A stretch of 39,662 bases of DNA, taken from Lachnospiraceae bacterium. Its GTDB lineage: Bacteria; Bacillota; Clostridia; Lachnospirales; Lachnospiraceae. Made by a program: the position numbers and the translations under genes. This document shows, one piece after another, positions 26,358 through 34,206 of this stretch. The stretch's first letter is position 1. Each line of letters begins with the position of its first letter. The DNA lies in NCBI GenBank assembly GCA_016287675.1, contig JAEFAR010000023.1:1-39662 (forward strand), in the 5' to 3' direction. The notes beneath the pieces are model-generated. The model saw only the letters and a program-made list of their open reading frames with translations. It did not search any database and was not told the origin of the DNA.

Positions 26358-26837
26358 TTAAACTCCTCTGCTGAGTCCGGTAATTCCCGTTCTGGCAATT
26401 TCAAGGATCCTGTAATCGGAAAGCAGTTTAAGAAAGGCCTCAAGTTTCGACTGATCCCCCGTAAGTTCGGCAATAAGCGACTCCGGTGTCACATCAACGA
26501 TCTTCGCCCTGAAGATCTCCGCGATCGAGATGACACCCTGTCTTGATTCCTTTGTCGCAGCGATCTTAACAAGGATCAGCTCTCTGTAGACGGATGAATC
26601 GGGACTCAGTTCCTTGACTTCCTTAACATCCTCCAGTTTCTCCACCTGCTTTTTGATCTGATCCAGGATCTGCTCATCGCCTGTCACAACAACTGTCATT
26701 CTTGAGTACTCGGGATTCTCCGTTTCTCCCACTGTCAGACTGTCAATGTTGTAGCCTCTTCTTGAAAAGAGTCCCGAAACCCGGCTCAAAACGCCGAAGG
26801 TGTTATCGACAAAAATTGACAAGACCATCTTTCTCAT
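26358..26837 (-). CDS. ilvN: Acetolactate synthase small (regulatory) subunit
   Basis: A 159-residue regulatory subunit that gives valine feedback and activity to acetolactate synthase. An N-terminal ACT domain (LSIFVDNTFGVLSRVSGLF, RRGYNIDSL) is followed by ELILVKIAA and an ACT-like second half with VDVTPES and ITGDQ-type sequence (LIAELTGDQSKLEAFLKLL), as in IlvH/IlvN. No catalytic subunit gene is in the window, so it is separated from its partner. GGAGGA precedes the ATG. It is 17 nt after the cysteine desulfurase gene. Confidence 0.93.
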   Translation of the reverse strand: MRKMVLSIFVDNTFGVLSRVSGLFSRRGYNIDSLTVGETENPEYSRMTVVVTGDEQILDQIKKQVEKLEDVKEVKELSPDSSVYRELILVKIAATKESRQGVISIAEIFRAKIVDVTPESLIAELTGDQSKLEAFLKLLSDYRILEIARTGITGLSRGV

Positions 26838-26854
26838 TGCTTTTCCTCCATAAA

Positions 26855-27982
26855 TCAGTTGATCATTCCTCTGAAATCTTCGACTATATCTTTTAAAGCG
26901 TCCACCGTCTCATCTATCTCGGCTTTTGTGTTTTCCGAGCTTAACGAAAATCTTAGTGACGAATTGCATCTTCTGTCATCAAACCCCATAGCCTTAAGCA
27001 CATGGGACGGTTCCCCGCTTTGTGATGTACATGCGGACCCTGTGGATGCACATATCCCAAGAGACGAAAGCCTCATGAGGACACTCTCTCCCGTGACACC
27101 TTCTATACTCACATTTATGGTTCCGGGGATCCTTCCTTCCCGCCTTCCGTTTAATATGCATCCGGGGATCTCTCCCAGCAGTCTGTCGGTCATATGGTTT
27201 CTCAACTCAGTGACTGCCGCAGCATCCTCTCTGTCTTCAAAGGCAGCCGCAAAGCCTGCGATCCCGGGAACATTTTCGGTCCCGGATCTCATGCCCATTT
27301 CCTGCCCTCCGCCATAAATGAACGGAGGAAGATCGACTCCCAACTTCCTGTACAAAAGTCCTGTTCCTTTGGATCCTCCGATCTTGTGGGCCGAAGCGCT
27401 CAAAAGATCGATGGGGCTCTTTTCCAGATCTATGTCCAGATGCCCGAAGGCCTGCACCGCATCTGTGTGAAACAGTGTCCCGTTCTTTTTGCAGATCTCA
27501 CCGATCTCATCTATCTTCTGTAAAACACCCGTTTCATTGTTTGCATACATTACTGAAACAAGTATTGTATCGGGTCTCAAAGCCCTTTTCACATCATCCG
27601 GATCAAGGAGGCCCTCACTGTCCACGCCGAGGCATGTCACTTCAAAGCCTTTTTTACGAAGAGCATCGCACGCGTTCAGTACGGCATGATGTTCGGTCTG
27701 TTGCGTGATCATATGCCTGCCTTTTTTCGACATGGCTTCCGCAGCTCCGAAAATGGCCCAGTTGTCACTTTCGGTTCCGCCGGAGGTAAAAAAGATCCCT
27801 TCTCTTCTGCAGTTAAGGCCTTTTGCGAAAACATCCCTCGCTCCTTCAACCACACGTCTTGCCTTCCCCGCCGCAAGATAGACGGCAGACGGATTGGCAT
27901 AGTTTTCCGTAAAGCAGGGAAGCATTGCTTCCAGCGCACTTTTTTTCAGTTTTGTGGTGGCTGCATTGTCAAGATAGATCAT
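26855..27982 (-). CDS. Cysteine desulfurase, NifS/IscS type
   Basis: A 375-residue PLP enzyme that takes sulfur from cysteine for Fe-S clusters or tRNA thiolation. It begins MIYLDNAATTK. The PLP pocket has GGTESDNWA and HTDAVQA. The PLP lysine is in SASAHKIGGSKG. The active-site Cys is in CASTGSACTS, on a short loop followed by SHVLKAMG. No IscU, IscR or ThiI gene is adjacent. It starts 1 nt after the metA stop, so coupled translation with a methionine enzyme is likely. Confidence 0.93.
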   Translation of the reverse strand: MIYLDNAATTKLKKSALEAMLPCFTENYANPSAVYLAAGKARRVVEGARDVFAKGLNCRREGIFFTSGGTESDNWAIFGAAEAMSKKGRHMITQQTEHHAVLNACDALRKKGFEVTCLGVDSEGLLDPDDVKRALRPDTILVSVMYANNETGVLQKIDEIGEICKKNGTLFHTDAVQAFGHLDIDLEKSPIDLLSASAHKIGGSKGTGLLYRKLGVDLPPFIYGGGQEMGMRSGTENVPGIAGFAAAFEDREDAAAVTELRNHMTDRLLGEIPGCILNGRREGRIPGTINVSIEGVTGESVLMRLSSLGICASTGSACTSQSGEPSHVLKAMGFDDRRCNSSLRFSLSSENTKAEIDETVDALKDIVEDFRGMIN

Positions 27983-27983
27983 T

Positions 27984-28889
27984 TTATAATTCGTAAGGTG
28001 TTACCTGGTAAACGTAGTAGTTCACCCAGTTTGTGTAAAGAGTGTTGGCATGACCCCTCCAGGAAAGCAAGGGCTCCTTTTTCGGATCGTTGCCGGGATA
28101 ATAATTCTTGGGGATATCAGGGTTTATGCCCTTGTCCAGATCCCTCTTGTATTCCTTGTCAAGGGTCATCCTGTCGTACTCCGGATGTCCCATCACGAAG
28201 ATCCTTCTCTTTTTCTTGTCCATGCAAAGGAAGATCCCCGCCTCCTCCGATTCGGCCATGATCATAAGGCGCTTGTCCTTTCTGATGGCATCGTTGTCAG
28301 ACTCCGTGTATCTTGAATGAGGGATTTTGAAAACATCGTCAAAGCCGCGTACCAATGGCTCTTTTCTGTTCATGACCCTATGTTCGTACACACCGGAGAG
28401 CTTCTTTCCCAGTTCCTTTTTGGGAATACCGTAGTGGTAATAGAGCCCCGCCTGAGCTCCCCAGCAGATGTGCAGTGTGGATGTCACGTTGGTCTCCGAC
28501 CATGCCATGATCTTTTCAAGTTCCTCCCAGTAAGCCACTTCCTCAAAGGGCATGAGTTCCACCGGAGCGCCTGTGATGATGAGTCCGTCGTACTTTATGT
28601 TCTTAACGTCTTCATAGGTCATATAGAAGGTGTCAAGATGGCTGGTGGCGGTGTTGTGTCCCACATAGGAAGCTGTGGTCAGGAAGGTCAGATCGATCTG
28701 CAGCGGCGTGTTTGACAGGCTTCTCATCAGCATCACTTCAGTGTCCTCTTTTAAGGGCATGAGGTTCAGAACCGCGATCTTTAGGGGTCGGATGTCCTGC
28801 TTCAGCGCACGCTTTTCATCCATAACGAAAATGTTCTCTTTTTCCAGAACCTTCTTTGCGGGAAGGCTGTTTTGTACTTTAATTGGCAT
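27984..28889 (-). CDS. metA: Homoserine O-acetyltransferase (MetA family)
   Basis: A 301-residue enzyme of the first step of methionine synthesis. It begins MPIKVQNSLPA. The catalytic Cys142 is in LHICWGAQAGLYY and the catalytic His/Glu are in VMGHPEYD. Residue 111 is Glu (ITGAPVELMPFEE). In this family Glu at this place favours acetyl-CoA and Gly favours succinyl-CoA, so I call acetyltransferase. CAGGAGAC precedes the ATG. It is 27 nt after ligA and 1 nt before the cysteine desulfurase gene. No SAM riboswitch fits in the 27-nt gap. Confidence 0.95.
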   Translation of the reverse strand: MPIKVQNSLPAKKVLEKENIFVMDEKRALKQDIRPLKIAVLNLMPLKEDTEVMLMRSLSNTPLQIDLTFLTTASYVGHNTATSHLDTFYMTYEDVKNIKYDGLIITGAPVELMPFEEVAYWEELEKIMAWSETNVTSTLHICWGAQAGLYYHYGIPKKELGKKLSGVYEHRVMNRKEPLVRGFDDVFKIPHSRYTESDNDAIRKDKRLMIMAESEEAGIFLCMDKKKRRIFVMGHPEYDRMTLDKEYKRDLDKGINPDIPKNYYPGNDPKKEPLLSWRGHANTLYTNWVNYYVYQVTPYEL

Positions 28890-28916
28890 TTCAAGTCTCC
28901 TGTTCCTATCTCTTTA

Positions 28917-30881
28917 TCAGAGATTCAGAAACTCATCTTCACTTATGATCCTGATGTTCAGCTTTCTCGCCTCTTTATTCTTTGAGGAGTTCGAGTTGAT
29001 GTCGTTGTTGATGAGATAATCTGTCTTTGAGCTCACCGATCCCGCAACTTTTCCTCCGCGTTCTTCTATGTAAGCCTTTAATTCATTTCTGTTCTTGAAT
29101 TTCTCAACACTTCCGGTGACAACAAATGTTTTTCCGTCAAACTTTAAGTCTGCCTGCTCTTCCCTGGGATTTTCAAGTTCAACTTCATTCAGAAGATCAT
29201 CCAGAACGTCGTTTACTTCTTTTCTTTTGAAGTAATCGGCGTACTCACGGGCTATCACATCTCCGATACCGTCAATGGCAACCAGTTCATCATAGGAAGC
29301 ATTACGGATCTTGTCCATATCATTCCCAAAATGCTTGCATATGAGTTTTGCCGTGGCTATACCTATGTTGGGAACTCCCATACCGAAAAGGACACGAACC
29401 GCATTGGTCTTTCTTGCCTTTTCAATGGCATTGCGGGCATTCTCGTAGGATTTTTCTCCGAAGCCCTCCAGATCAACGATCCTGTCTTTAAACCTGTCGA
29501 TCCTGAAGAAATCCGGCGTTGTCTTTAAAATGCCTTCATTTATCCACTTCTCGATGGTATTTTCTGAAATCCCTTCTATGTTCATCGCATCTCTGCTCAC
29601 AAAGAGGGAGAAGCTCTTTATCTTTTTTGCGGCGCAATCCGGATTGTTACACATCAAAACCCTGACGCCGTCATCTTCTTTTATTTCCGTCTCCATACCG
29701 CAGACGGGGCAGATCCTCGGAGGTCTTGCAGTTCCGCTTTGGGTTTTGTTGGCTGCGATCTGGGGGATGATCATGTTCGCCTTAAAAACTTCGATCTTAT
29801 CACCGACACCCAGCTTCAGCCCTTCCATAATAGACACATTGTGTATGCTTGCCCGGGAGACATTTGTTCCTTCCAGTTCCACCGGCTCGAATATGGCTAC
29901 GGGATTTATGAGTCCGGTCCTTGAAGCGCTCCACTCTATTTCAAGAAGAGTGGTCTCCGCAGTCTCATCCTGCCATTTAAAAGCGATGGAATCCCTGGGG
30001 AACTTGGCTGTTCTTCCCAGTGAAGCCGAATACTCAAGATCGTCGTAGCTCAGAACAAGTCCGTCGGAAGGGAAATCATTTTTTGAGACCTGAGTTTTAA
30101 AATACGAAAAGACTTCGTCAAAGTTGTCCCTGTTTACAAGTCTTTCTTCAACGCAGGTAAAGCCCATGGATCTGAGCCACTCAAAGCCCTCGTGGCGGGT
30201 CTTAAAGCCCATGTCGGGTTCCGTGGAGATCAGGGCAAAGACATAGAGATTTACGTTTCTCTGTGCAGTAATGGCATTGTTCAGCTGGCGGACACTTCCG
30301 CTGCAAAGATTTCTGGGATTCTTGTACTTTGCATCCGCATCCGGTATCTCATTGTTGATCCGTTCAAATTCCGAGTAGGTGATAACAGCTTCTCCGCGGA
30401 TCACCAGTTCTCCCTTGTAAGGTATCCTTAAAGGAAGATTCCTGTAGACCTTTGCATTGTTGGTAATGATCTCTCCGATCTCTCCGTTTCCGCGGGTGAC
30501 TGCCTTCACCAGCTCTCCGCCGGAGTATGTCAGTACATTTGTGAGGCCGTCCATTTTCCATGAAAGCAGCCCATCCTTATCCCCGAGAAAACTCTTGAGA
30601 GTCTCTGTCTCCTTTGTCTTGTCCAAAGAAAGCATGGGTGATGCATGTCTTTCCTTCGGAAGTTCCGAAAGTACTTCATAGCCCACGTTCACTGTGGGGC
30701 TCTGGGACATAACATAGCCGGTCTTCTCTTCCAGAGCCTTAAGCTCGTCATAAAGCTTGTCGTACTCAAAGTTGGACATTATCTCTATGTCCTTTTGTTC
30801 ATAGGTCAATCTTGCCTTGTTGAGATACTCAACAAGATACTCTATTCTTTCGCGGTCGTTCATGATCTCTTTATCTTCCAT
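28917..30881 (-). CDS. ligA: NAD+-dependent DNA ligase, divergent
   Basis: A 654-residue ligase that seals nicks in replication and repair. The NAD-binding Ia domain has SNFEYDKLYDEL and SPTVNVG. The adenylated Lys109 is in SWKMDG. The domain continues with VIRGEAVI, NPRNLCSGSVRQLN and AFKWQD. The OB fold has SRTGLINPVAIFEPV. A four-Cys zinc finger (CPVCG ... CNNPDC) is followed by helix-hairpin-helix repeats and a C-terminal BRCT domain (FVVTGSVEKFKNRNELKAY). All domains are present, but several normally invariant spots differ (TRGNG for TRGDG, ASRTG for VGRTG). An ATG at codon 7 is a possible start; neither has an ideal ribosome site (AGGAG lies 14 nt before the first). Confidence 0.93.
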   Translation of the reverse strand: MEDKEIMNDRERIEYLVEYLNKARLTYEQKDIEIMSNFEYDKLYDELKALEEKTGYVMSQSPTVNVGYEVLSELPKERHASPMLSLDKTKETETLKSFLGDKDGLLSWKMDGLTNVLTYSGGELVKAVTRGNGEIGEIITNNAKVYRNLPLRIPYKGELVIRGEAVITYSEFERINNEIPDADAKYKNPRNLCSGSVRQLNNAITAQRNVNLYVFALISTEPDMGFKTRHEGFEWLRSMGFTCVEERLVNRDNFDEVFSYFKTQVSKNDFPSDGLVLSYDDLEYSASLGRTAKFPRDSIAFKWQDETAETTLLEIEWSASRTGLINPVAIFEPVELEGTNVSRASIHNVSIMEGLKLGVGDKIEVFKANMIIPQIAANKTQSGTARPPRICPVCGMETEIKEDDGVRVLMCNNPDCAAKKIKSFSLFVSRDAMNIEGISENTIEKWINEGILKTTPDFFRIDRFKDRIVDLEGFGEKSYENARNAIEKARKTNAVRVLFGMGVPNIGIATAKLICKHFGNDMDKIRNASYDELVAIDGIGDVIAREYADYFKRKEVNDVLDDLLNEVELENPREEQADLKFDGKTFVVTGSVEKFKNRNELKAYIEERGGKVAGSVSSKTDYLINNDINSNSSKNKEARKLNIRIISEDEFLNL

Positions 30882-30903
30882 GCTGATCGGTCACTCTCCT
30901 GCT

Positions 30904-31692
30904 TCAGGTTCTTCCGCCGTTCTTAACGCTGTCCCGTGCCGCCAGCTTGGTGGAATTCTTCAGCATATTCTTAAGTTCTTCACGCTCGGTAGTGGTCAGA
31001 TGCCTGTATTCCCCCACTTTGAGGCTTCCCAGTGTAATGTGCATGACTCTGACTCTTTTAAGGCTGACAACCTTGTAATCAAAATACTCGCACATTCGCC
31101 TGATCTGACGGTTCAGTCCCTGTGTAAGGATGATCTTAAAGCTCTTCTTTCCCGTGGGCTCGATCTTACAGGGTTTTGTAACGGTGTCCAGGATGGGAAC
31201 CCCCGTAGCCATTCCCTTTAAAAATTCGGGACTAATGGGCTTGTTTACAGTTACTTCGTACTCTTTTTCATGCCTGTTTCCGGCCCTCAGGATCTTGTTT
31301 ACAATATCTCCGTCGTTGGTAAGGAGCAAAAGTCCTTCGGAATCCTTGTCAAGTCTTCCTATGGGGAAGATCCTCTTGGGATAGCCGATAAAATCTATCA
31401 CATTATCGGGTTCACGCTTTGTGTCCGTTGTACAGACTATGCCCACAGGCTTGTAAAAAGCAATGAGCACCTGATTGTCATCTCTGGAGACCTGTCTGCC
31501 GCAAAAAACCACTTCCTGTCCCGGAAGCACCTTGGTTCCGTTCTGCGCCACAACGCCATCCACGGTGACCTGTCCTTTTTCAACAAAAACATCGGCCTCC
31601 CGCCTGGAACAGAGACCTGCGTCACTTAAATATTTGTTTATACGAACTCCGTTTGAAAGCTCCGGAGTCTCAAATTTTTTGTTAGTCTTCAT
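30904..31692 (-). CDS. rluF: 23S rRNA pseudouridine synthase, RluF/RluB-like
   Basis: A 262-residue enzyme converting specific uridines of 23S rRNA to pseudouridine. The N-terminal S4 RNA-binding domain is VRINKYLSDAGLCSRREAD. The catalytic Asp is in GRLDKDSEGLLLLTNDGD. KILRAGNRHEKEYEV and LNRQIRRMCEYFDY are typical of RluF more than RluB. The ATG at 31692 has no Shine-Dalgarno and lies 8 nt after a TATAAT. It is the first gene of a run with ligA, metA, the cysteine desulfurase gene and ilvN, with gaps of 22, 27, 1 and 17 nt. Confidence 0.9.
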   Translation of the reverse strand: MKTNKKFETPELSNGVRINKYLSDAGLCSRREADVFVEKGQVTVDGVVAQNGTKVLPGQEVVFCGRQVSRDDNQVLIAFYKPVGIVCTTDTKREPDNVIDFIGYPKRIFPIGRLDKDSEGLLLLTNDGDIVNKILRAGNRHEKEYEVTVNKPISPEFLKGMATGVPILDTVTKPCKIEPTGKKSFKIILTQGLNRQIRRMCEYFDYKVVSLKRVRVMHITLGSLKVGEYRHLTTTEREELKNMLKNSTKLAARDSVKNGGRT

Positions 31693-31700
31693 AAATTTTT

Positions 31701-31730
31701 ATTATAACGCATATGCACTCTGTATTTCAA
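31701..31730 (-). promoter_or_regulatory. rluF operon promoter; leaderless configuration
   Basis: Minus strand: -35 TTGAAA (31725-31730), 18-nt spacer, -10 TATAAT (31701-31706), then 8 nt (AAAAATTT) to the ATG. Transcription should start within about two bases of the start codon. Confidence 0.75.
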
Positions 31731-31791
31731 GTCTGAAAGTGCTAAAGGGGAAACTTTCATCCTTCGGTGCTTGCTTTATTTTTTTCATTCC

Positions 31792-31820
31792 TTTACTTTT
31801 AATCTTTGTTGTTGTATAAT
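31792..31820 (+). promoter_or_regulatory. tRNA-Arg promoter
   Basis: -35 TTTACT (31792-31797), 17-nt spacer, -10 TATAAT (31815-31820). The tRNA begins 16 nt after the -10 box. Confidence 0.7.
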
Positions 31821-31836
31821 CACACGGTACTTTTAA

Positions 31837-31910
31837 GTCACTGTAGCCCAGCTGGACAGAGCGTTCGCCTCCGAAGTGAAAGGCCGTCGGTTCGAATCCG
31901 ATCAGTGACG
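31837..31910 (+). tRNA. tRNA-Arg (anticodon CCG)
   Basis: A 74-nt cloverleaf. Acceptor GTCACTG (31837-31843) pairs with CAGTGAC (31903-31909), with discriminator G. The D-arm has AGCCCAGCTGGACAGAGC. The anticodon stem TTCGC/GTGAA has loop CTCCGAA, giving CCG for codon CGG. The T-arm is GTCGGTTCGAATCCGAT. CCA is not encoded. It is the only plus-strand gene in this stretch, with its own promoter and terminator. Confidence 0.95.
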
Positions 31911-31913
31911 CTA

Positions 31914-31944
31914 AACCCCCGCCGAAAACGACGGGGGTTCTTTT
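31914..31944 (+). terminator. tRNA-Arg terminator
   Basis: AACCCCCG (31914-31921) / CGGGGGTT (31932-31939) followed by CTTTT. Four bases after the tRNA. Confidence 0.85.
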
Positions 31945-31964
31945 AATTCCGTAATTAATCTGAC

Positions 31965-33275
31965 TCATCCTGCGATCACCGAAGACAAAGCGTAAAGCAT
32001 CTCGGGAAGCAATTGTTTCTTTCTGCTCATGACATTCGGCATGTCGTACACCTTCTCCGCTATCTGCTTATAGGGCAGCAGCTTTTCCGCCTTGTATCCG
32101 GTGGTAAGGAGCACACTGTTTTCCTTAAGGACATTTGTGATCATGAGGGCAGCCCATGTCAGACCGTTTTTCTCACGCACGATCTCAAGGTTGTCCAGAT
32201 AGGTCTGCATGTATTCTTCCAGATCGTTCAGAGTGGTGACTTCGCACTGCCCTATCCCGATCATGACGCCTTTTTCCGTGTATTTCTTGAAATCCGAAAG
32301 TATCGTCTTTTCCGGCTCTCTCTTTCCAAGACTTTCCACATGACTGAACATCTCGCGTCCGAAGGTGTCGATGTCAACATGGCAAAGCTTTGCCAGTTCT
32401 TCGGCCGTTTCCGTGTCGATCTGTGTTGTGGTGGGGCTCTTAAGTATCAATGTATCGGATATGAGTCCTGCAAGCAGTACCTTCGCGGTGTATTCGTCCG
32501 GGACAATGTTGTTTCTCAGAAACATACGATAAACTATGGTGCATGTGCTTCCAAGAGGCTCAGTGTCTATGAAGATCGGAAGATTTGTTTTGGAAGCGTC
32601 AAGCCTGTGATGATCCACGATCTCCACGACCTCCGCACTTTCTATGCCTGTGACGGATTGTCTGGCTTCGTTGTGATCCACCATTATGACCTTATAGGAA
32701 GGAGCTTTTAAGAAGCATCTTCTGCTGACATAGCCCGTAAACTCATCTCCCGAAAAGACCGCAAGTCCTCTCTTCTTTGAGTTTGAAAGACTGAGCTTTG
32801 CCTCTTCAAATAGATCGTCTTCCTGAATGGGCGCCTCGCTTTTTCCGAGAAGCTTGCCCAAAGTGGGGATCTCCGCGATCTGGCCTTCTTCTCCCAGCTT
32901 GTGCATAAAATAAACCGTTATATCTTCACCGCTCAGAAGTCCTTTGAACCTGCCGTTCTCATATATGGGTACAACTGAAGGCGTGGTTTCTTTGTAGCTT
33001 TTCGCAAGATCGGTAAGAGGCTGGGATACATCCAGTTTCTCCGTGGGCTTCAGCATTACATCCGAAACCTTCGGGTAAACATTGCTCAGGTACCGGGGAG
33101 CCTCTATCTGTAGCGTGTTCAGTATGGCTTTCACGCTGTCGCTCAAATGTCCCGCCCGCACAGGGATGTATTCGTTTTCCTTATCCGTCAGGCTCTTCAG
33201 AACCGAATAGGCATAGGCACTGCAAAGGCTGTCCAGATCCGGATTCTTGTGTCCTGTAATATAGATCCTGCTCAT
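31965..33275 (-). CDS. Manganese-dependent inorganic pyrophosphatase with CBS domains
   Basis: A 436-residue family II pyrophosphatase with regulatory domains. The DHH part begins with ITGHKNPDLDSLCSA (metal His and Asp). Two CBS domains are inserted at about residues 65-180 (SDVMLKPTEKLDV ... FTGYVSRRC). DHH then resumes with VDHNEARQSV and EIVDHHRLD, followed by a DHHA2 domain with the substrate-binding end MSRKKQLLP. CBS inserts make such enzymes respond to adenine nucleotides in known members. There is no DRTGG domain between the CBS pair. The frame is open to 33314, but the ATG at 33275 has GGAGAG 7 nt upstream, and 33314 lies in the promoter, so 33275 is the start. Confidence 0.92.
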   Translation of the reverse strand: MSRIYITGHKNPDLDSLCSAYAYSVLKSLTDKENEYIPVRAGHLSDSVKAILNTLQIEAPRYLSNVYPKVSDVMLKPTEKLDVSQPLTDLAKSYKETTPSVVPIYENGRFKGLLSGEDITVYFMHKLGEEGQIAEIPTLGKLLGKSEAPIQEDDLFEEAKLSLSNSKKRGLAVFSGDEFTGYVSRRCFLKAPSYKVIMVDHNEARQSVTGIESAEVVEIVDHHRLDASKTNLPIFIDTEPLGSTCTIVYRMFLRNNIVPDEYTAKVLLAGLISDTLILKSPTTTQIDTETAEELAKLCHVDIDTFGREMFSHVESLGKREPEKTILSDFKKYTEKGVMIGIGQCEVTTLNDLEEYMQTYLDNLEIVREKNGLTWAALMITNVLKENSVLLTTGYKAEKLLPYKQIAEKVYDMPNVMSRKKQLLPEMLYALSSVIAG

Positions 33276-33313
33276 ATGAAATCTCTCCTGCTTTAATAGG
33301 ATATCTGTATACA

Positions 33314-33343
33314 AATATATCAGAACATCGGAACAGACGTCAA
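33314..33343 (-). promoter_or_regulatory. Promoter of the pyrophosphatase gene
   Basis: Minus strand: -35 TTGACG (33338-33343), 18-nt spacer, -10 TATATT (33314-33319). The leader is about 31 nt. Confidence 0.6.
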
Positions 33344-33363
33344 TAGAGTCTGCAAGGAATGTC

Positions 33364-33996
33364 CTATGCCGCTATCTCGACTTTTCCCGTTTCCAGCTCG
33401 TACCTGTAGACACTGTCGGAAAGGAAATCAGTCTCGTTCACTACCGTGTCGTTCACCCCCTTAACCGTTTCACAGAGCATTTTAAGGTCATAGGCCTCGA
33501 TCTGGGGGACAATGATCACTTCATGAATGCTGGAGGGCAGGATGTAGATGTTTCCTCCCAGCCTCTCGGCTATGTTTTTAAGCACATCCGCCATGAGCAT
33601 CACCGCCGCCCCGAACATGCCGGAATCGTTGGTGCAGACATAGATCTCGCTCTGATCCAGCTTTTCGTCACCGGACATATAATCTTCCGCTATGCTTCCT
33701 TCGCAAATGCGTTTCACAAGGTCTGCCAGCTTGTAAAGCCTGGTCTTAAAAAGGTTGCCGGTGTTTTTTTGAGCAAGCTTGAACAATTCATCGCGATCCA
33801 GCTTTGCTTTTTCAAGCTCCTCGATCTTTAAAGGTTCCGAAGTCCTGATCCCGTCTTCCTGCACATTGAGCCACCTGTATCCCACCGTGATGTCCAAAAC
33901 GCTGTCGCAGGGAAACTCATTTTTTAATCCCTCTGCCGCCTTTCCGCTCATTACACGCATAAAAAGTCTGTCTTTATTAAGTTTTGTATTTTCCAT
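33364..33996 (-). CDS. DUF5688-family protein
   Basis: A 210-residue cytoplasmic protein of a family common in Lachnospiraceae; its function is not known to me. Recognisable parts are VCTNDSGMFGAAVMLMADVL and NIYILPSSIHEVIIVP in the C-terminal half, and a helical segment LEKAKLDRDELFKLAQKNT in the middle. There is no signal peptide or membrane helix. The frame stays open to 34086, but the ATG at 33996 has CAGGAGA upstream and matches the start of the conserved region. It is monocistronic by its own promoter. Confidence 0.8.
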   Translation of the reverse strand: MENTKLNKDRLFMRVMSGKAAEGLKNEFPCDSVLDITVGYRWLNVQEDGIRTSEPLKIEELEKAKLDRDELFKLAQKNTGNLFKTRLYKLADLVKRICEGSIAEDYMSGDEKLDQSEIYVCTNDSGMFGAAVMLMADVLKNIAERLGGNIYILPSSIHEVIIVPQIEAYDLKMLCETVKGVNDTVVNETDFLSDSVYRYELETGKVEIAA

Positions 33997-34076
33997 TTGA
34001 TTCTCCTGAAAGTAAATGCAGAGTCTGCCATGAAACTGCTTTGAGATTACCGAGAAGATAAAGATGAAGCTTCTAC

Positions 34077-34105
34077 ATTTTAGCACGAAAAAAAGTCCGG
34101 TACAA
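34077..34105 (-). promoter_or_regulatory. Promoter of the DUF5688 gene, overlapping a terminator
   Basis: Minus strand: -35 TTGTAC (34100-34105), 17-nt spacer, -10 TAAAAT (34077-34082) with TGC before it. The -35 box lies in the loop and 3' arm of the upstream terminator hairpin (34095-34113). Confidence 0.5.
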
Positions 34106-34113
34106 GACCGGAC
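34088..34113 (-). terminator. Terminator of the GGDEF-EAL gene
   Basis: Minus strand: GTCCGGT (34113-34107) pairs with ACCGGAC (34101-34095), followed by TTTTTTT. Upstream, 34118-34206 is a 3' untranslated stretch with two further stems: GCAGATTT/AAATCTGC (34152-34172) and CGGAT/ATCCG (34176-34195). Confidence 0.85.
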
Positions 34114-34206
34114 CTTTGTTTGATCTGTAGAAAATAAGGTGTCATTTTTGTGCAGATTTCACAAAAATCTGCGGTCGGATCTGCTTTCCAAATCCGCCGG
34201 AAAGCA

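Noticed and set aside
28890-28916. SAM riboswitch upstream of metA
   Set aside because: Only 27 nt separate ligA and metA.
31965-33314. Upstream start (33314) for the pyrophosphatase
   Set aside because: It falls in the -10 box. The ATG at 33275 has GGAGAG 7 nt upstream and begins at the family start.
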